Positions 42,252 through 51,906 of a stretch of DNA of 64,000 nt are shown here, in pieces. Below the pieces are notes generated by a model, which saw only the letters and a list, made by a program, of their open reading frames with translations, did not search any database and had not been told where the DNA came from. The stretch spans positions 1,860,001-1,924,000 of the forward strand of contig NZ_CP082839.1 of NCBI RefSeq assembly GCF_019930585.1, written 5' to 3'. This DNA is from Sphingomonas nostoxanthinifaciens. GTDB taxonomy: Bacteria > Pseudomonadota > Alphaproteobacteria > Sphingomonadales > Sphingomonadaceae. The position numbers and the translations under genes are program-made. Each line of letters opens with the position of its first letter. Within the stretch, counting starts at the first letter, position 1.

Positions 42252-43445
42252 ATGGCAGAGGCTGGTGCCCGGCGGCAATCTTCACGCACGATCGTGACGC
42301 GCTTCATGACGGCGGCGCTCGCGCTGGCGCTGGCGGGGTGCTCGACCGTGGTGCCGCATGGCCGCGGCCCGGAGCGGGCCGTCGCCCCGCCGCCGCCGCC
42401 CGTTGCAGGTCCGGCGCCCGCGCCGCAGACCGGGCTTCCCGTCGATGTCGAACGGCATCGCGTGGCGCTGCTGGTGCCCCTGACGGGGCCGGCCGCGGCG
42501 GTCGGGCGCTCGATCGCCGACGCCGCTTCGCTCGCTTTGGTCGATACCGGCGGCAAGGCGTTGCGCATCACCACCTACGATACCGCGCCGGGCGCACAGC
42601 TCGCCGCGCAGAAGGCGCTGGCGGAGGGCAACGGCCTGATCCTCGGCCCGCTTCTCGCCGACGACGTGCGTGCGGTGGCGCCCACTGCGGCGGCGGCCGG
42701 CGTGCCAGTGATCGCCTTTTCCAACGATTCGTCGGTGCTGGGCGACGACGTCTGGCTGCTGGGATTCTCGCCGGGCCAGTCGATCGATCGGGTGGTGCGC
42801 TATGCCAAGAGCCGGGGGCTCACCCGCTTCGCCGGGCTGATCCCGCAGGGCGTCTACGGACGCGGCGCCGCCAGCACGCTGATCCACACGGCCGAGGCGG
42901 CCGGCGGGAGCGTGGTCGCGATGCAGAGCTTCAACCGCAGCCCGAAATCGATCGCCGATGCGGTAACGTCGCTGTCCAAGCAGAAGTTCGATGCGGTGCT
43001 GATCGCCGACAGCGGGCGCATCGCGGTCGCGGCGGCGCCGCTGCTGCGCAAGAACGGCGTGGCCGCGAAATTGCTCGGCACCGAATTGTGGAATGCCGAG
43101 CCGGGCCTGAATGCCGCGCCGGTGATGGCCGGTGCATGGTTCGCCAGCGTCGACGACACGACCTTCGGTCAGTTCGCGACGCGCTACAAGGCGCGGTATG
43201 ACGGCCGCACGCCCTATCGGCTCGCCAGCCTGGGTTATGACGGCGTGCTGCTCGCCGCGCGGATCGCGTCCGATTGGAAGATGGGCGCGCCGTTCCCGGT
43301 CGATCGACTGGCGGACGAGGGCGGCTTCTCCGGCGTGGACGGCGCGTTCCGTTTTTCCGGCGGCCACGTCGCCGAGCGCGCGCTGGCGGTGCATCAGGTG
43401 GGCGCCGGCGGCACGGTCGTGTCGCCCGCGCCGACCGCCTTCTAG
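42252..43445 (+). CDS. LpoA/LppC-like penicillin-binding protein activator lipoprotein
   Basis: A lipobox (ALALAGC) and a Pro-rich linker (APPPPPVAGPAPAPQ) precede a two-lobed periplasmic-binding fold: VALLVPLTGPAAAVGRSIADA, GLILGPLLADDVRAVAP, VIAFSNDSSVLGDDVWLLGF and FDAVLIADSG. This is the C-terminal domain of LpoA-type activators of penicillin-binding protein 1A, here without the N-terminal TPR half. ATG 42252 gives 397 aa with a long n-region. GTG 42294 (VTRFMTAALALALAGC) gives a neater lipoprotein signal and may be the real start. Confidence 0.78.
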   Translation: MAEAGARRQSSRTIVTRFMTAALALALAGCSTVVPHGRGPERAVAPPPPPVAGPAPAPQTGLPVDVERHRVALLVPLTGPAAAVGRSIADAASLALVDTGGKALRITTYDTAPGAQLAAQKALAEGNGLILGPLLADDVRAVAPTAAAAGVPVIAFSNDSSVLGDDVWLLGFSPGQSIDRVVRYAKSRGLTRFAGLIPQGVYGRGAASTLIHTAEAAGGSVVAMQSFNRSPKSIADAVTSLSKQKFDAVLIADSGRIAVAAAPLLRKNGVAAKLLGTELWNAEPGLNAAPVMAGAWFASVDDTTFGQFATRYKARYDGRTPYRLASLGYDGVLLAARIASDWKMGAPFPVDRLADEGGFSGVDGAFRFSGGHVAERALAVHQVGAGGTVVSPAPTAF

Positions 43446-43449
43446 CGCC

Positions 43450-44583
43450 TCAGACGGCGATCTCGCGCAGGATCGCGTCGAGCAGGAGCATGCCGGCCGG
43501 CAATACGCGCAGGCGCTCCGCATCGCGCGCGACGAGGCCCTGCCGCTCGAGTCGCGCCACCCGCGCGTCGTCATAGGCGCCGGCGATGCGGGCGAGCGGT
43601 ACGCCTTCCTCCAGCCGTAGCCCCATCAGCAAGGCCTCGACCGGGCGCGTCGCCGCATCGAGGGCTTCTTCCTCGGCGATGCCGTTGCCGGCCGTGTCGA
43701 TGCGCGCGAGCCAGTTCTCGGGTTTCTTGGCCCGCACCGTCGCGATGCCCGCGCGCCGGCCATGCGCGCCGGGGCCGACCCCGACATAGTCGCCGTAGCG
43801 CCAGTAAGTGAGATTGTGGCGGCTCTCCTGCCCGGTGCGCGCGTGGTTCGAGATTTCGTAGGCGGGCAAGCCGGCGGCGGCGGTGACGTCGCGCGTCAGC
43901 TCGAACAGAGTGGCGGCCTCGTCGGGATCGACCGTCTCCAGCCTGCCTTGTGCCACCAATGTCGCGAAGCGCGTGCCCGGCTCGATCGTGAGCTGATAGA
44001 GCGACAGGTGATCCGTGCCGAAGCCGAGCGCGCGGGCGAGTTCAGCCTCCCATGCCGCGATCGACTGGCCGGGCCGCGCATAGATCAGATCGGCGCTCAC
44101 CCGGTCGAAGGCGCGCTGCGCGACGTCGAGGGCTGCCAGCCCTTCGTTCACGTCGTGCGCGCGGCCGAGGAAACGCAGGGCTTCGTCGTCGAGCGCCTGC
44201 AGCCCCAGGCTCACGCGATTGACGCCCGCCGCCGCCAGATCGGTGAAGCGCGCCGCTTCGACCGAAGAGGGGTTCGCCTCCAGCGTGATCTCGATATCGG
44301 GCGCGAAGCTCCAGCGCGTCTCGGCTGCAGCGATCAGCGCCGCGACGGTGGAGGGCGGCATCAGCGAGGGGGTGCCACCGCCGAAGAAGATCGAGGTCAG
44401 CCGTCGCCCGCTGGTGCGCTCGGCCTCATAAGCGAGGTCGGTCAGCAGCGCGTCACGCCAGCGCGCCTGATCGACGCCGTCGCGGACGTGGCTGTTGAAG
44501 TCGCAATAAGGGCATTTGGAGACGCAGAACGGCCAGTGGACGTAGAGCGCGAGCCCGTCGGCGTCGGTCAGGGCGCCAGGCAC
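43450..44583 (-). CDS. hemW: HemW-like radical SAM heme chaperone/coproporphyrinogen oxidase-like protein
   Basis: The 377-aa radical SAM protein carries [18 protein letters not shown] (CxxxCxxC) and [19 protein letters not shown]. MSKVSEx-type residues are replaced by [21 protein letters not shown]. HemW inserts or traffics heme and does not itself oxidise coproporphyrinogen in known cases. The GTG at 44583 overlaps rdgB by 16 bases and leads into the conserved N-terminal strand. It ends the rph-rdgB-hemW series and is four bases from the convergent lipoprotein gene. Confidence 0.9.
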   Translation of the reverse strand: MPGALTDADGLALYVHWPFCVSKCPYCDFNSHVRDGVDQARWRDALLTDLAYEAERTSGRRLTSIFFGGGTPSLMPPSTVAALIAAAETRWSFAPDIEITLEANPSSVEAARFTDLAAAGVNRVSLGLQALDDEALRFLGRAHDVNEGLAALDVAQRAFDRVSADLIYARPGQSIAAWEAELARALGFGTDHLSLYQLTIEPGTRFATLVAQGRLETVDPDEAATLFELTRDVTAAAGLPAYEISNHARTGQESRHNLTYWRYGDYVGVGPGAHGRRAGIATVRAKKPENWLARIDTAGNGIAEEEALDAATRPVEALLMGLRLEEGVPLARIAGAYDDARVARLERQGLVARDAERLRVLPAGMLLLDAILREIAV

Positions 44584-45221
44584 GCCGCCACCAGCTTGGC
44601 GAACGCCGCCGCGCGATGGCTGATGCGGTTCTTCTCGGCGGGATCGAGTTCGGCGAAGGTCTGGTCGTAGCCATTGGGCATGAACATCGGATCATAGCCG
44701 AAGCCGATCGTGCCGCGCGGCGGCCAGACAAGGTGACCCTCGGCGCGCCCCTCGAAGCTCTCGACATGGCCGTCGGGCCAGCAGAGCGACAGCACGCTGA
44801 CGAAATGCGCGTCGCGCCCCGCATCGGGATCGGCCGCCGCCAGCGCCGACTCGACCTTCTCCATGGCCATGGTCCAGTCGCGGCCGTTCGGCGTCTCGGC
44901 CCAATCGGCGGTATAAACGCCCGGATCGCCGCCGAGCGCGTCGACGCACAGCCCGCTGTCGTCGGCGAGCGCGACGATGCCGGCCAGATCGGCCGAGAAA
45001 CGCGCCTTCAGCTCGGCATTGGCGAAGAAGGTCGTGCCGGTCTCGACCGGCTCGGGAATGTCGAGCGACGCCGCCGAGACCGGTTCGATGCCATAGGGGG
45101 CGAGCAGGGCGCGGATCTCGCGCACCTTGCCCTCATTGTGGCTGGCGATGACGAGCGTGCCGGGCTGGAGCCGGCGATGCGGCACCGCGGGCGGCTCGTC
45201 GTCGACCAGCATGATCGTCAC
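44568..45221 (-). CDS. rdgB: RdgB/HAM1-type XTP/dITP diphosphatase
   Basis: The 217-aa enzyme hydrolyses non-canonical purine nucleotides. Motifs are [39 protein letters not shown] and [11 protein letters not shown], with the SHR signature in NRISHRAAA. The GTG at 45221 overlaps the rph stop (GTGA) and adds about 22 residues before the conserved strand; no internal start is better. The order rph-rdgB-hemW next to hrcA-grpE is standard in alphaproteobacteria. Confidence 0.92.
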   Translation of the reverse strand: MTIMLVDDEPPAVPHRRLQPGTLVIASHNEGKVREIRALLAPYGIEPVSAASLDIPEPVETGTTFFANAELKARFSADLAGIVALADDSGLCVDALGGDPGVYTADWAETPNGRDWTMAMEKVESALAAADPDAGRDAHFVSVLSLCWPDGHVESFEGRAEGHLVWPPRGTIGFGYDPMFMPNGYDQTFAELDPAEKNRISHRAAAFAKLVAACLAP

Positions 45222-45934
45222 CTGCCCACCGCCAGCCGCTGCGCGGCGAAGATCTCGCCGCAGCCGATGCGGGCGAGGCGGAGCAGGCGCAGCAGCGCTT
45301 CCTCGTCATAGGTCGCGCCCTCGGCGGTCGCTTGCGCCTCGGCGATGTTGCCGTCGGACAGGAGCACGAAATTGGCGTCGGCATGCGCGTTCGAATCCTC
45401 GACATAATCGAGGTCGAGCACCGGCGTGCCCTCGTAGATGCCGCACGAGACCGCGGCGACCTGCGACTTGATCGGATCCTGCGCCAGCAGGCCCTGCGAC
45501 AGCAGCCCGTCGACCGCCAGCCGCAGCGCGACCCACGCGCCCGAGATCGAGGCGGTGCGCGTGCCGCCGTCGGCCTGGATCACATCGCAGTCGAGCGTGA
45601 TCTGGCGTTCGCCGAGCGCGGTCAGATCGACCACCGTCCGTAGCGAGCGGCCGATCAGCCGCTGGATTTCCTGCGTGCGGCCGGATTGCTTGCCCTTGGC
45701 GGCCTCGCGCTGGCCGCGCGTGTGCGTGGCGCGCGGCAGCATGCCATATTCGGCGGTGACCCAGCCCTGGCCCTTGCCGCGCAGGAACGGCGGCACGCGC
45801 TCTTCGATCGAGGCGGTGACCAGCACCTTGGTGTCGCCAAAGCCGATCAGGCACGAGCCCTCGGCATGGCGGGTATAGCCAGGCTGCACGCTGATGGCGC
45901 GCATCTGATCGGGCGCGCGGCCACTGGGACGCAT
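45218..45934 (-). CDS. rph: Ribonuclease PH
   Basis: The 238-aa phosphorolytic 3' exoribonuclease trims tRNA 3' ends. It has [53 protein letters not shown], and [15 protein letters not shown] with the C-terminal [20 protein letters not shown] precedes the ATG at 45934. The longer frame runs into the hrcA promoter region and is rejected. It is divergent from hrcA across 98 bases. Confidence 0.95.
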   Translation of the reverse strand: MRPSGRAPDQMRAISVQPGYTRHAEGSCLIGFGDTKVLVTASIEERVPPFLRGKGQGWVTAEYGMLPRATHTRGQREAAKGKQSGRTQEIQRLIGRSLRTVVDLTALGERQITLDCDVIQADGGTRTASISGAWVALRLAVDGLLSQGLLAQDPIKSQVAAVSCGIYEGTPVLDLDYVEDSNAHADANFVLLSDGNIAEAQATAEGATYDEEALLRLLRLARIGCGEIFAAQRLAVGR

Positions 45935-46032
45935 GGTGATCCTTATTCGCTGGTGGAGCCGCGCCTTAGACCCGCCCGGTCGCCACCGCAAAAGCTTTCG
46001 GCGCGCGCCCCAAGCCCTTACATGAAGCACGG

Positions 46033-47064
46033 ATGCCACCCGTCGCTGAATTGTCGGCCCGCGCGCGCCAGGTGTTCCGCCTCGTGGTGGAAGGTTATCT
46101 CGATTCGGGGATGCCGGTGGGATCGCGCACCATCGCGCAGTTGGGCGGCCTCAACCTCTCGCCCGCATCGATCCGCAACGTGATGCAGGATCTGGAGGAG
46201 CGCGGGCTGCTCGCCGCGCCACACGCGTCGGCCGGGCGTATGCCGACAGAGGGCGGGCTGCGCCTGTTCGTCGATGCGATGATGCAGGCGACCGAGCCGT
46301 CCGATCTCGAGCGCGCCGCGATCGAGGCGCAGGCGCGCGGCCCGATCGAGGAAGCGCTCGTCGCGACCAGCCAGGTGCTGTCAGGCCTGTCGGCCTGCGC
46401 CGGCATCGTGCTGGTGCCGCGCCGCGAGCCGGTGCTGCGCCAATTCTCGTTCGTGCCGCTGAATGGCGGGCAGGCGGTGGCGGTGCTGGTCGGTGCCGAT
46501 GGCTCGGTCGAGAATCGCGTGGTCGATATTCCGGCCGACGTGGTGCTCGGCGCGCTCGACGAAGCGGGCAATTATATCAGCGCCCGGCTGGCGGGGCTCA
46601 CCCTGCCGCAGGCGCAGGCGCGGCTGATCGACGAGATCGCGCAAGGCCGCGTCGCGCTCGACGAGGCAGCGCGCGGGCTGGTCGCGCGCGGGCTGGCGTT
46701 ATGGTCGGAGGATGGCGCGCACCGTCCGGTGATGATCGTGCGCGGCCAGGCCAATCTGATCGACGCGACCGCCGCCGCCGATCTGGAGCGCGTGCGCCAG
46801 CTGCTCGACGAGATCGAGGGCAAGGAGGAGATCGCCCGGCTGCTGGAAAGCGCGCGTGGCGCCCGCGCGATGAAGATCTTCATCGGATCGGAGAACAAGC
46901 TGTTCGCGTTGTCGGGCTCGTCGGTGATCGCCGCGCCCTATCATGATGCCGCCGGCCGGGTGGTCGGCGTGGTGGGGGTTATCGGGCCGACGCGATTGAA
47001 CTATGCGCGCGTGGTTCCCATGGTGGAATTCACCGCACAGACACTGACGAGATGGATGGCATGA
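46033..47064 (+). CDS. hrcA: Heat-shock repressor HrcA
   Basis: The 343-aa protein has the winged-helix DNA-binding domain in residues 1-75 ([32 protein letters not shown]), the central GAF-like region with [13 protein letters not shown], and the HrcA tail [35 protein letters not shown]. It represses groE or grpE by binding CIRCE elements. I searched the 98 bases upstream and found no CIRCE inverted repeat, so its own operon may be controlled differently. Overlaps grpE by four bases. Confidence 0.92.
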   Translation: MPPVAELSARARQVFRLVVEGYLDSGMPVGSRTIAQLGGLNLSPASIRNVMQDLEERGLLAAPHASAGRMPTEGGLRLFVDAMMQATEPSDLERAAIEAQARGPIEEALVATSQVLSGLSACAGIVLVPRREPVLRQFSFVPLNGGQAVAVLVGADGSVENRVVDIPADVVLGALDEAGNYISARLAGLTLPQAQARLIDEIAQGRVALDEAARGLVARGLALWSEDGAHRPVMIVRGQANLIDATAAADLERVRQLLDEIEGKEEIARLLESARGARAMKIFIGSENKLFALSGSSVIAAPYHDAAGRVVGVVGVIGPTRLNYARVVPMVEFTAQTLTRWMA

Positions 47065-47627
47065 CCGAAGAGACGACCACCCCCGACGCCGACCTGCGCG
47101 ACGAAACCGCGGCCGCAGCGCCCGAAGTGGCCGAGCATGACGACGCCACCGCGCTTCGCGCCGAGATCGAGGATCTGAAGAAGCAGATCCTCTATGCGCA
47201 GGCCGAGGCGCAGAATGTACGTCGCCGGCTGGAGAAGGACGCCACCGACGCGCGCGCTTATGCCGCCACCGGCTTCGCACGCGACATGCTGTCGGTCGCC
47301 GACAATCTAGCCCGCGCGCTCGCCGCGATCCCGGCCGAACTGCGCGAGGGCGAGAGCACCAAGGGCCTCGTCACCGGCATCGAGATGACCGGCAAGGAGC
47401 TGGACAATGTCTTCCAGCGCAACGGCATTACCCGCATCGAGGCGATCGGCGCCAAACTCGACCCCAATCGCCACCAGGCGATGATCGAGATGCCGAGCGA
47501 TCAGGCCCCTGGCACGATCGTGCAGGAGATGCAGGCGGGCTACATGATCAAGGATCGGCTGCTCCGCCCGGCGATGGTCGCCGTCGCAAGGGCGCCCGAT
47601 CAGCCGCGCGTGGATCGCGAGGCCTGA
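47061..47627 (+). CDS. grpE: Nucleotide exchange factor GrpE
   Basis: The 188-aa cochaperone releases ADP from DnaK. It has an acidic N-terminus, a coiled coil (ALRAEIEDLKKQILYAQAEA), NVRRRLEKDATDARAYA, and the beta-wing (NPRH-like in LDPNRHQAMIEMPSDQAPGT). The ATG at 47061 overlaps the hrcA stop (ATGA); an in-frame ATG at 47052 adds three residues. dnaK is not downstream: the next gene is unrelated. Confidence 0.93.
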   Translation: MTEETTTPDADLRDETAAAAPEVAEHDDATALRAEIEDLKKQILYAQAEAQNVRRRLEKDATDARAYAATGFARDMLSVADNLARALAAIPAELREGESTKGLVTGIEMTGKELDNVFQRNGITRIEAIGAKLDPNRHQAMIEMPSDQAPGTIVQEMQAGYMIKDRLLRPAMVAVARAPDQPRVDREA

Positions 47628-47742
47628 TTTCATCGCTTGCGTCGATCATCTTGCCGAATCTGCGGCGCGCCGCAACGCAACCGCTGAGGCTTTGTTCCGA
47701 CGGTAACGTCTCTTCCCTAGGTGCAGGGCATCGGGGACGAGC

Positions 47743-48840
47743 ATGCGGTCGTTACGAGGCAAAGTGTTAGGGATCGGGCTCGGGTCAGCCTTGGTGTTCG
47801 CGCTGACCGGCGTGAGCGCCGAGGAGACGCTGCCACAGGCATCGCCGCCGGCGCTGGTCGAGGCGCGTGCCGACGCGAACACGCTATCGGTGATGACCTA
47901 CAATATCGAGGGGCTGCCGACGCCGGTCCGGTTCGGGCGCAGCGACGCCGCGCGCCGGATCGCCGAGCAGCTGGCGGCGATGCGCGCCGATGGCGCGCAG
48001 CCGCATGTCGTCGTGCTGCAGGAGGCGTTCGGGAGCGCGCAGCGCTCGATCGGGCGCAAGGCAGGCTATCGCTATGTCGCCTTCGGACCCGATCGTGATC
48101 TCGTCAATCACGAGCCGGAGAGCGATGCCGACCGCGCATTCGCCCGGCGCGGCAATTTCATGAAGGGTGAGGGCATCGGCAAGTGGGCGGGCAGCGGGCT
48201 CGCCATCCTGTCCGATTACCCGATCGTCTCGGTCGCGCGCACGGCATTCCCGACCTTTGCCTGCGCGGGTTACGACTGCCTCGCCAACAAGGGCGTCATG
48301 CTCGCGATGGTGCAGGTGCCCGGCGCCGCGCAGCCGGTCGCCGTCGTCGCGACCCACATGAATTCGCGGCAGGCATCGGGCGTCTCCGCGGATCGCTTCA
48401 CCTATGCGTGGATGCGCCAGTCGGAAACGATCGGTTCGTTCCTGAAGGCCAATCTGGCAGCCGGCACGCCCTATGTGTTGGCCGGCGACACCAATATCGG
48501 CAAGTCGGTGGAGCGTCGCGCGGCATTCGAGGCGATGCTGGCGAGCCTGCCGCGCGCGACCGATGCCGGCGTCGTGCGCACCGCGCTCGGCACCTGTCTG
48601 GGTGCCGACAGCGGCTGCGCGCTCGGCCAGGCGGTGGAGGTCAAGAAGGCCTTTCGCCGCGGCAAGGATTGGCAGGCTTATGCCTCGGGCGCGGAACTGG
48701 CGATCGCACCGGCGGCCATCGACGCCCCGTTCGGGCACGATGCGAACGGCCGGATGCTGTCCGACCATATCGGCTACACCGCTTTCTATCGTCTCGCCGA
48801 TGCGCGGCCCGCGGCGGGCGGGGTCGTCGCGCTGCGCTGA
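47743..48840 (+). CDS. Exported endonuclease/exonuclease/phosphatase-family hydrolase
   Basis: The 365-aa protein starts with a signal peptide (GKVLGIGLGSALVFALTGVSA). The EEP fold follows: MTYNIEGLP (Asn), LQEAF (metal-binding Glu), VATHMNSRQASG, LAGDTNIG (Asp, Asn), and the catalytic His in LSDHIGYTA. The fold covers secreted nucleases, sphingomyelinases and inositol phosphatases. FACAGYDCLANKGVMLA near the middle recalls bacterial sphingomyelinase C-type enzymes, but I cannot fix the substrate. Confidence 0.8.
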   Translation: MRSLRGKVLGIGLGSALVFALTGVSAEETLPQASPPALVEARADANTLSVMTYNIEGLPTPVRFGRSDAARRIAEQLAAMRADGAQPHVVVLQEAFGSAQRSIGRKAGYRYVAFGPDRDLVNHEPESDADRAFARRGNFMKGEGIGKWAGSGLAILSDYPIVSVARTAFPTFACAGYDCLANKGVMLAMVQVPGAAQPVAVVATHMNSRQASGVSADRFTYAWMRQSETIGSFLKANLAAGTPYVLAGDTNIGKSVERRAAFEAMLASLPRATDAGVVRTALGTCLGADSGCALGQAVEVKKAFRRGKDWQAYASGAELAIAPAAIDAPFGHDANGRMLSDHIGYTAFYRLADARPAAGGVVALR

Positions 48841-48855
48841 CGCCTCCGCTCTCCG

Positions 48856-48950
48856 CGTCATGCCAGCGGACGCTGGCATCTCGTGCGGTGGCGCGTTGAA
48901 GCGGCAGACCCCAGCTTTCGCTGGGGTGGCGATGCTTCTGCCGGGGTGAC
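48856..48950. repeat. Palindromic repeat elements (family A-like) between the EEP gene and efp
   Basis: CGTCATGCCAGCG...CGCTGGCATC (48856-48881) and a second hairpin (48909-48926, CCCCAGC...GCTGGGG) lie head to tail, ending in CCGGGGTGAC. The parts match family A (arms with CCAGC/GCTGG) with several changes. Confidence 0.6.
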
Positions 48951-49046
48951 AGAGGGAAGCGGGGGTGAACGGGTGCGATCCCTCTAGCCTTCGCCGCGCT
49001 TTCCCCTTACATGCGCGCGGCTCTTTCTCACATCCGCGAGACAATC

Positions 49047-49610
49047 ATGAAAATCAGCGGCGTGGACATTCGTCCCGGCAACATCATCGAATATGAGGGC
49101 GGCATCTGGCGCGCCGTCAAGATCCAGCATACCCAGCCCGGCAAGGGCGGGGCCTATATGCAGGTCGAGATGAAGAACCTCATCGACGGCCGCAAGAACA
49201 ATGTCCGCTTCCGCTCGGCGGAGACGGTCGAGCGCGTCCGTCTCGATACCACCGACTTCCAGTTCCTGTTCCGCGACGGCGACCAGCTGACGTTCATGGA
49301 CAAGCAGACCTACGACCAGATCACGCTCGACGCGGGCATCCTCGGCGACGCCGCGGCGTTCCTGCAGGACGGCATGGACGTGGTGATGGAGCTTTACGAC
49401 GAGCGCCCGATCTCGGTGCAGCTGCCCGACACGATCGAGGCGACGATCGTCGAGGCCGACGCGGTGGTGAAGGGGCAGACCGCCTCGTCCAGCTACAAGC
49501 CGGCCGTGCTCGACAATGGCGTGCGCGTGATGGTGCCGCCGCATATCTCGTCGGGCACGCGCATCGTCGTCGACGTGTACAGCCAGGAATATGTCCGCCG
49601 CGCGGAGTGA
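49047..49610 (+). CDS. efp: Elongation factor P
   Basis: The 187-aa protein relieves ribosome stalling at polyproline stretches. It has all three OB-fold domains, starting [19 protein letters not shown]. The loop lysine is in TQPGKGGAY at residue 33, the type modified by beta-lysylation in enteric bacteria; no epmA/epmB is in the window. The ATG 49047 is preferred over 49011 because it matches the family N-terminus. The window has several proline-rich products (the TonB receptor, the SIMPL protein and the b561 loop) that would need EF-P. Confidence 0.95.
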   Translation: MKISGVDIRPGNIIEYEGGIWRAVKIQHTQPGKGGAYMQVEMKNLIDGRKNNVRFRSAETVERVRLDTTDFQFLFRDGDQLTFMDKQTYDQITLDAGILGDAAAFLQDGMDVVMELYDERPISVQLPDTIEATIVEADAVVKGQTASSSYKPAVLDNGVRVMVPPHISSGTRIVVDVYSQEYVRRAE

Positions 49611-49619
49611 TCCTGTCGA

Positions 49620-49723
49620 GCCCTCCCGGTTTGGGAGGGCGTAAGGCGGGGGATATGCCCTCGTCGTGATAGTCCTTACCCTTCCGCGCGCCTTTGCGCG
49701 CGGGCCCTCTCCGTCGGGAGAGG
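49620..49723. repeat. Three adjacent hairpins between efp and suhB-like gene
   Basis: The hairpins are 49620-49640 (8 pairs, GCCCTCCC), 49684-49703 (8 pairs, CCGCGCGC) and 49706-49723 (7 pairs, CCTCTCC). The last resembles half of a family C element. The first may terminate efp, although no U-run follows. Confidence 0.6.
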
Positions 49724-49739
49724 CGATCAGGAGCTTCTA

Positions 49740-50558
49740 GTGGCAGCCCATTCCGGCCTCATCACCGTCATGGAGCGCGCCGCCCGCAAGGCGGCGCCGC
49801 GCCTGCGCCGCGATTTTGGCGAGGTCCAGCAACTCCAGGTCTCGCGCAAGGGTCCGGCCGACTTCGTCAGCCAGGCCGACCAGCAGGCCGAGGAGACCCT
49901 CTACGAGGAGCTGAAGAAAGCCCGGCCCGACTGGGGCTTCCTCGGCGAAGAGGGGGGCGCGCGCGAGGGCGATCCCACCAAGCCGCGCTGGATCGTCGAT
50001 CCGCTCGACGGCACATCCAACTTCCTCCACGGCGTTCCGCACTTTGCGATCTCGATCGCGGTCGAGGAGCCGAAGCCGAACGGGCAGGGCGAAATCACGC
50101 AGGGACTGGTCTACCAGCCGCTCACCGACGAAAGCTTCTGGGCGGAAAAGGGCCGGGGTGCGTGGCTGTTCGACAAGCGCCTGCGCGTGTCGGCGCGGCG
50201 CGACCTGTCGGAGGCATTGGTCGCGACCGGCATCCCGTTCATGGGCCACGGCGATTTCGAGCAGTGGACGCGCATCTTCGCGCATGTCGGACCGCAGGTG
50301 GCGGGCATTCGCCGCTTCGGCGCCGCCGCGCTCGATCTGGCGTGGGTGGCCGCCGGGCGCTTCGACGCTTATTGGGAAAGCAACCTCAAGCCATGGGATA
50401 CGGCGGCGGGCATGCTGCTGGTCAAGGAAGCGGGTGGCTTCGTCACCGATTTCCGCGGCGGCGACCAGCCGATGATCCGCAACGAATATCTGGCCGCCAG
50501 CGACAGCATGCATTCCAAGCTGCACAAGCTGGTCGCGCAGGCGCTGCGCAAGGCGTGA
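49740..50558 (+). CDS. Inositol monophosphatase-family protein (SuhB-like)
   Basis: The 272-aa Mg-dependent phosphatase has the FIG-superfamily metal sites: GEEGG (Glu), IVDPLDGTSNFLHG (DPLDGT), and WDTAAGMLLVKEAGG near the C-terminus. Substrates can be inositol, glycerol or fructose phosphates; SuhB members also affect rRNA transcription. AGGAG lies six bases before the GTG start at 49740. It converges with the glycosyltransferase gene across a family A repeat. Confidence 0.87.
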   Translation: MAAHSGLITVMERAARKAAPRLRRDFGEVQQLQVSRKGPADFVSQADQQAEETLYEELKKARPDWGFLGEEGGAREGDPTKPRWIVDPLDGTSNFLHGVPHFAISIAVEEPKPNGQGEITQGLVYQPLTDESFWAEKGRGAWLFDKRLRVSARRDLSEALVATGIPFMGHGDFEQWTRIFAHVGPQVAGIRRFGAAALDLAWVAAGRFDAYWESNLKPWDTAAGMLLVKEAGGFVTDFRGGDQPMIRNEYLAASDSMHSKLHKLVAQALRKA

Positions 50559-50578
50559 ACCGCTTTTAATTAAGCCGC

Positions 50579-50660
50579 CGTCATCCCAGCGAAAGCTGGG
50601 ATCTCCCGAAGCATGCGCGCGCCCTGTCCGAACGAGATCCCAGCGTTCGCTGGGACGAGG
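50579..50660. repeat. Palindromic repeat element (family A)
   Basis: CGTCATCCCAGCG at 50579 is matched by CGCTGGGACGAGG at 50648-50660, nearly complementary. It is the second copy of the element at 14591-14672. It sits between two convergent genes, where such elements are most common and may help end transcription. Confidence 0.75.
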
Positions 50661-50664
50661 GCGT

Positions 50665-51843
50665 TCAGCGTGGCCGGCTGATCGGCATGCCGCCTGCCTC
50701 GCGGTGGCGGATGATGCGCAGATAGCCTTCGACCAACGCGCCGTTGACCGCATCCCACGAATAACGCTCGCTTGTGGCACGGCCCGCGGCGCCGGCCTCG
50801 GCCCGCGCGCCCGGATCCTCGCAGTAACGGCGCAGCGCCTGCGCGAACTGCTCGCTCGCGCCGGGACGGATCAGGCGGCCGGTCACGCCTTCCTCGACGA
50901 GGCTGAGGCTGCCGGTCGCGCGCGCCGCGATCACCGGCAGGCCGCACGCCATCGCCTCCAACGTGACGTTGCCGAACGTCTCGGTCACCGACGGGTTGAG
51001 CAGCATGTCGGCACTGGCGATAGCGCGGGCGAGATCGTCGCCGCGCTGGAAGCCGGTGAAGATCGCATCGTCGGGCAGCCGCCCCTGGAACCATTGCCGC
51101 GCAGGGCCCTCGCCGATCACCAGCACGCGCGAGCGCACGCCGCTCCGCCGCAGCACGTCGATCGATTCGGCGAAGACGTCGAGCCCCTTCTCCATCACGA
51201 TGCGGCCGATGAAGGCGATCACCGGCTCGTCGTCGCGAATGCCGAGTGCGCGCCGCCACACCGGATCGCGCCGCGCGGGGTTGAAGATGTCGGTCTCGAC
51301 GCCGCGCGACCAGATGCCGACGTCGTAGCTCATGCGTTGCTCGCGCAGCACCTGTGCCATCGACTCGGACGGTGCGAAGATCGCGTCGCAGCGGCGATAG
51401 AGGCGACGGATCACCGCCTCGATCGCGGGCTCGAGGAAGGCCATGTTATAATAGCGGAAATAGGTCTCGAACCGGGTGTGGACCGAGGCCACGACCGGCA
51501 CGTTCCAGCGACGCGCCAGCGTCACCGCGCGATGGCCGAGGAATTCGGGCGACGAGATGTGGAAGATGTTCGCGCCGAAATCCTTGAGATCGCGCTGCAC
51601 CTTGGGCGTGATGCCGAGCGGCATGCGATATTCGGCGCGGCCGGGGAAGGGGATGGCGGGCACGCCGATCACCTTGCCGATCGACGGGAAAGCCGGGTTC
51701 GGGCTCTTGGGGCTGTAGATCCGCACCCGCGCGCCATTCTTCTGCAGATAGCCGGTCAGGCGGTTGAGCGCCTGGTTGGCGCCATCGCGCACATAATTAT
51801 AGTTGCCCGAGAACAGGGCGACGCGAAGATCGGATACTTCCAT
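50665..51843 (-). CDS. Glycosyltransferase family 4 (GT-B), mannosyltransferase-like
   Basis: The 392-aa protein has the GT-B fold: DLRVALFSGNYNYVRDGANQALNRL at the N-terminus, HISSPEFLGHRAVTLARRWNVP in the middle, a nucleotide-sugar strand VIAFIGRIVMEKGLDVFAESI, and the EX7E motif in TETFGNVTLEAMACGLPVIA. It resembles the PimB/MgtA-type alpha-mannosyltransferases, but donor and acceptor cannot be fixed. The start at 51843 matches the conserved N-terminus; the longer frame to 51903 lacks family similarity. Confidence 0.85.
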   Translation of the reverse strand: MEVSDLRVALFSGNYNYVRDGANQALNRLTGYLQKNGARVRIYSPKSPNPAFPSIGKVIGVPAIPFPGRAEYRMPLGITPKVQRDLKDFGANIFHISSPEFLGHRAVTLARRWNVPVVASVHTRFETYFRYYNMAFLEPAIEAVIRRLYRRCDAIFAPSESMAQVLREQRMSYDVGIWSRGVETDIFNPARRDPVWRRALGIRDDEPVIAFIGRIVMEKGLDVFAESIDVLRRSGVRSRVLVIGEGPARQWFQGRLPDDAIFTGFQRGDDLARAIASADMLLNPSVTETFGNVTLEAMACGLPVIAARATGSLSLVEEGVTGRLIRPGASEQFAQALRRYCEDPGARAEAGAAGRATSERYSWDAVNGALVEGYLRIIRHREAGGMPISRPR

Positions 51844-51906
51844 GCGCGGGGTGGTTAGCGGCGCGGCCCGGAAAACGCCATCGCCCGCAGTACGATATCG
51901 CACCTG

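Noticed and set aside
45935..46032. CIRCE element upstream of hrcA
   Set aside because: I looked for TTAGCACTC-N9-GAGTGCTAA or close variants in the 98-base gap and in the first codons and found none.
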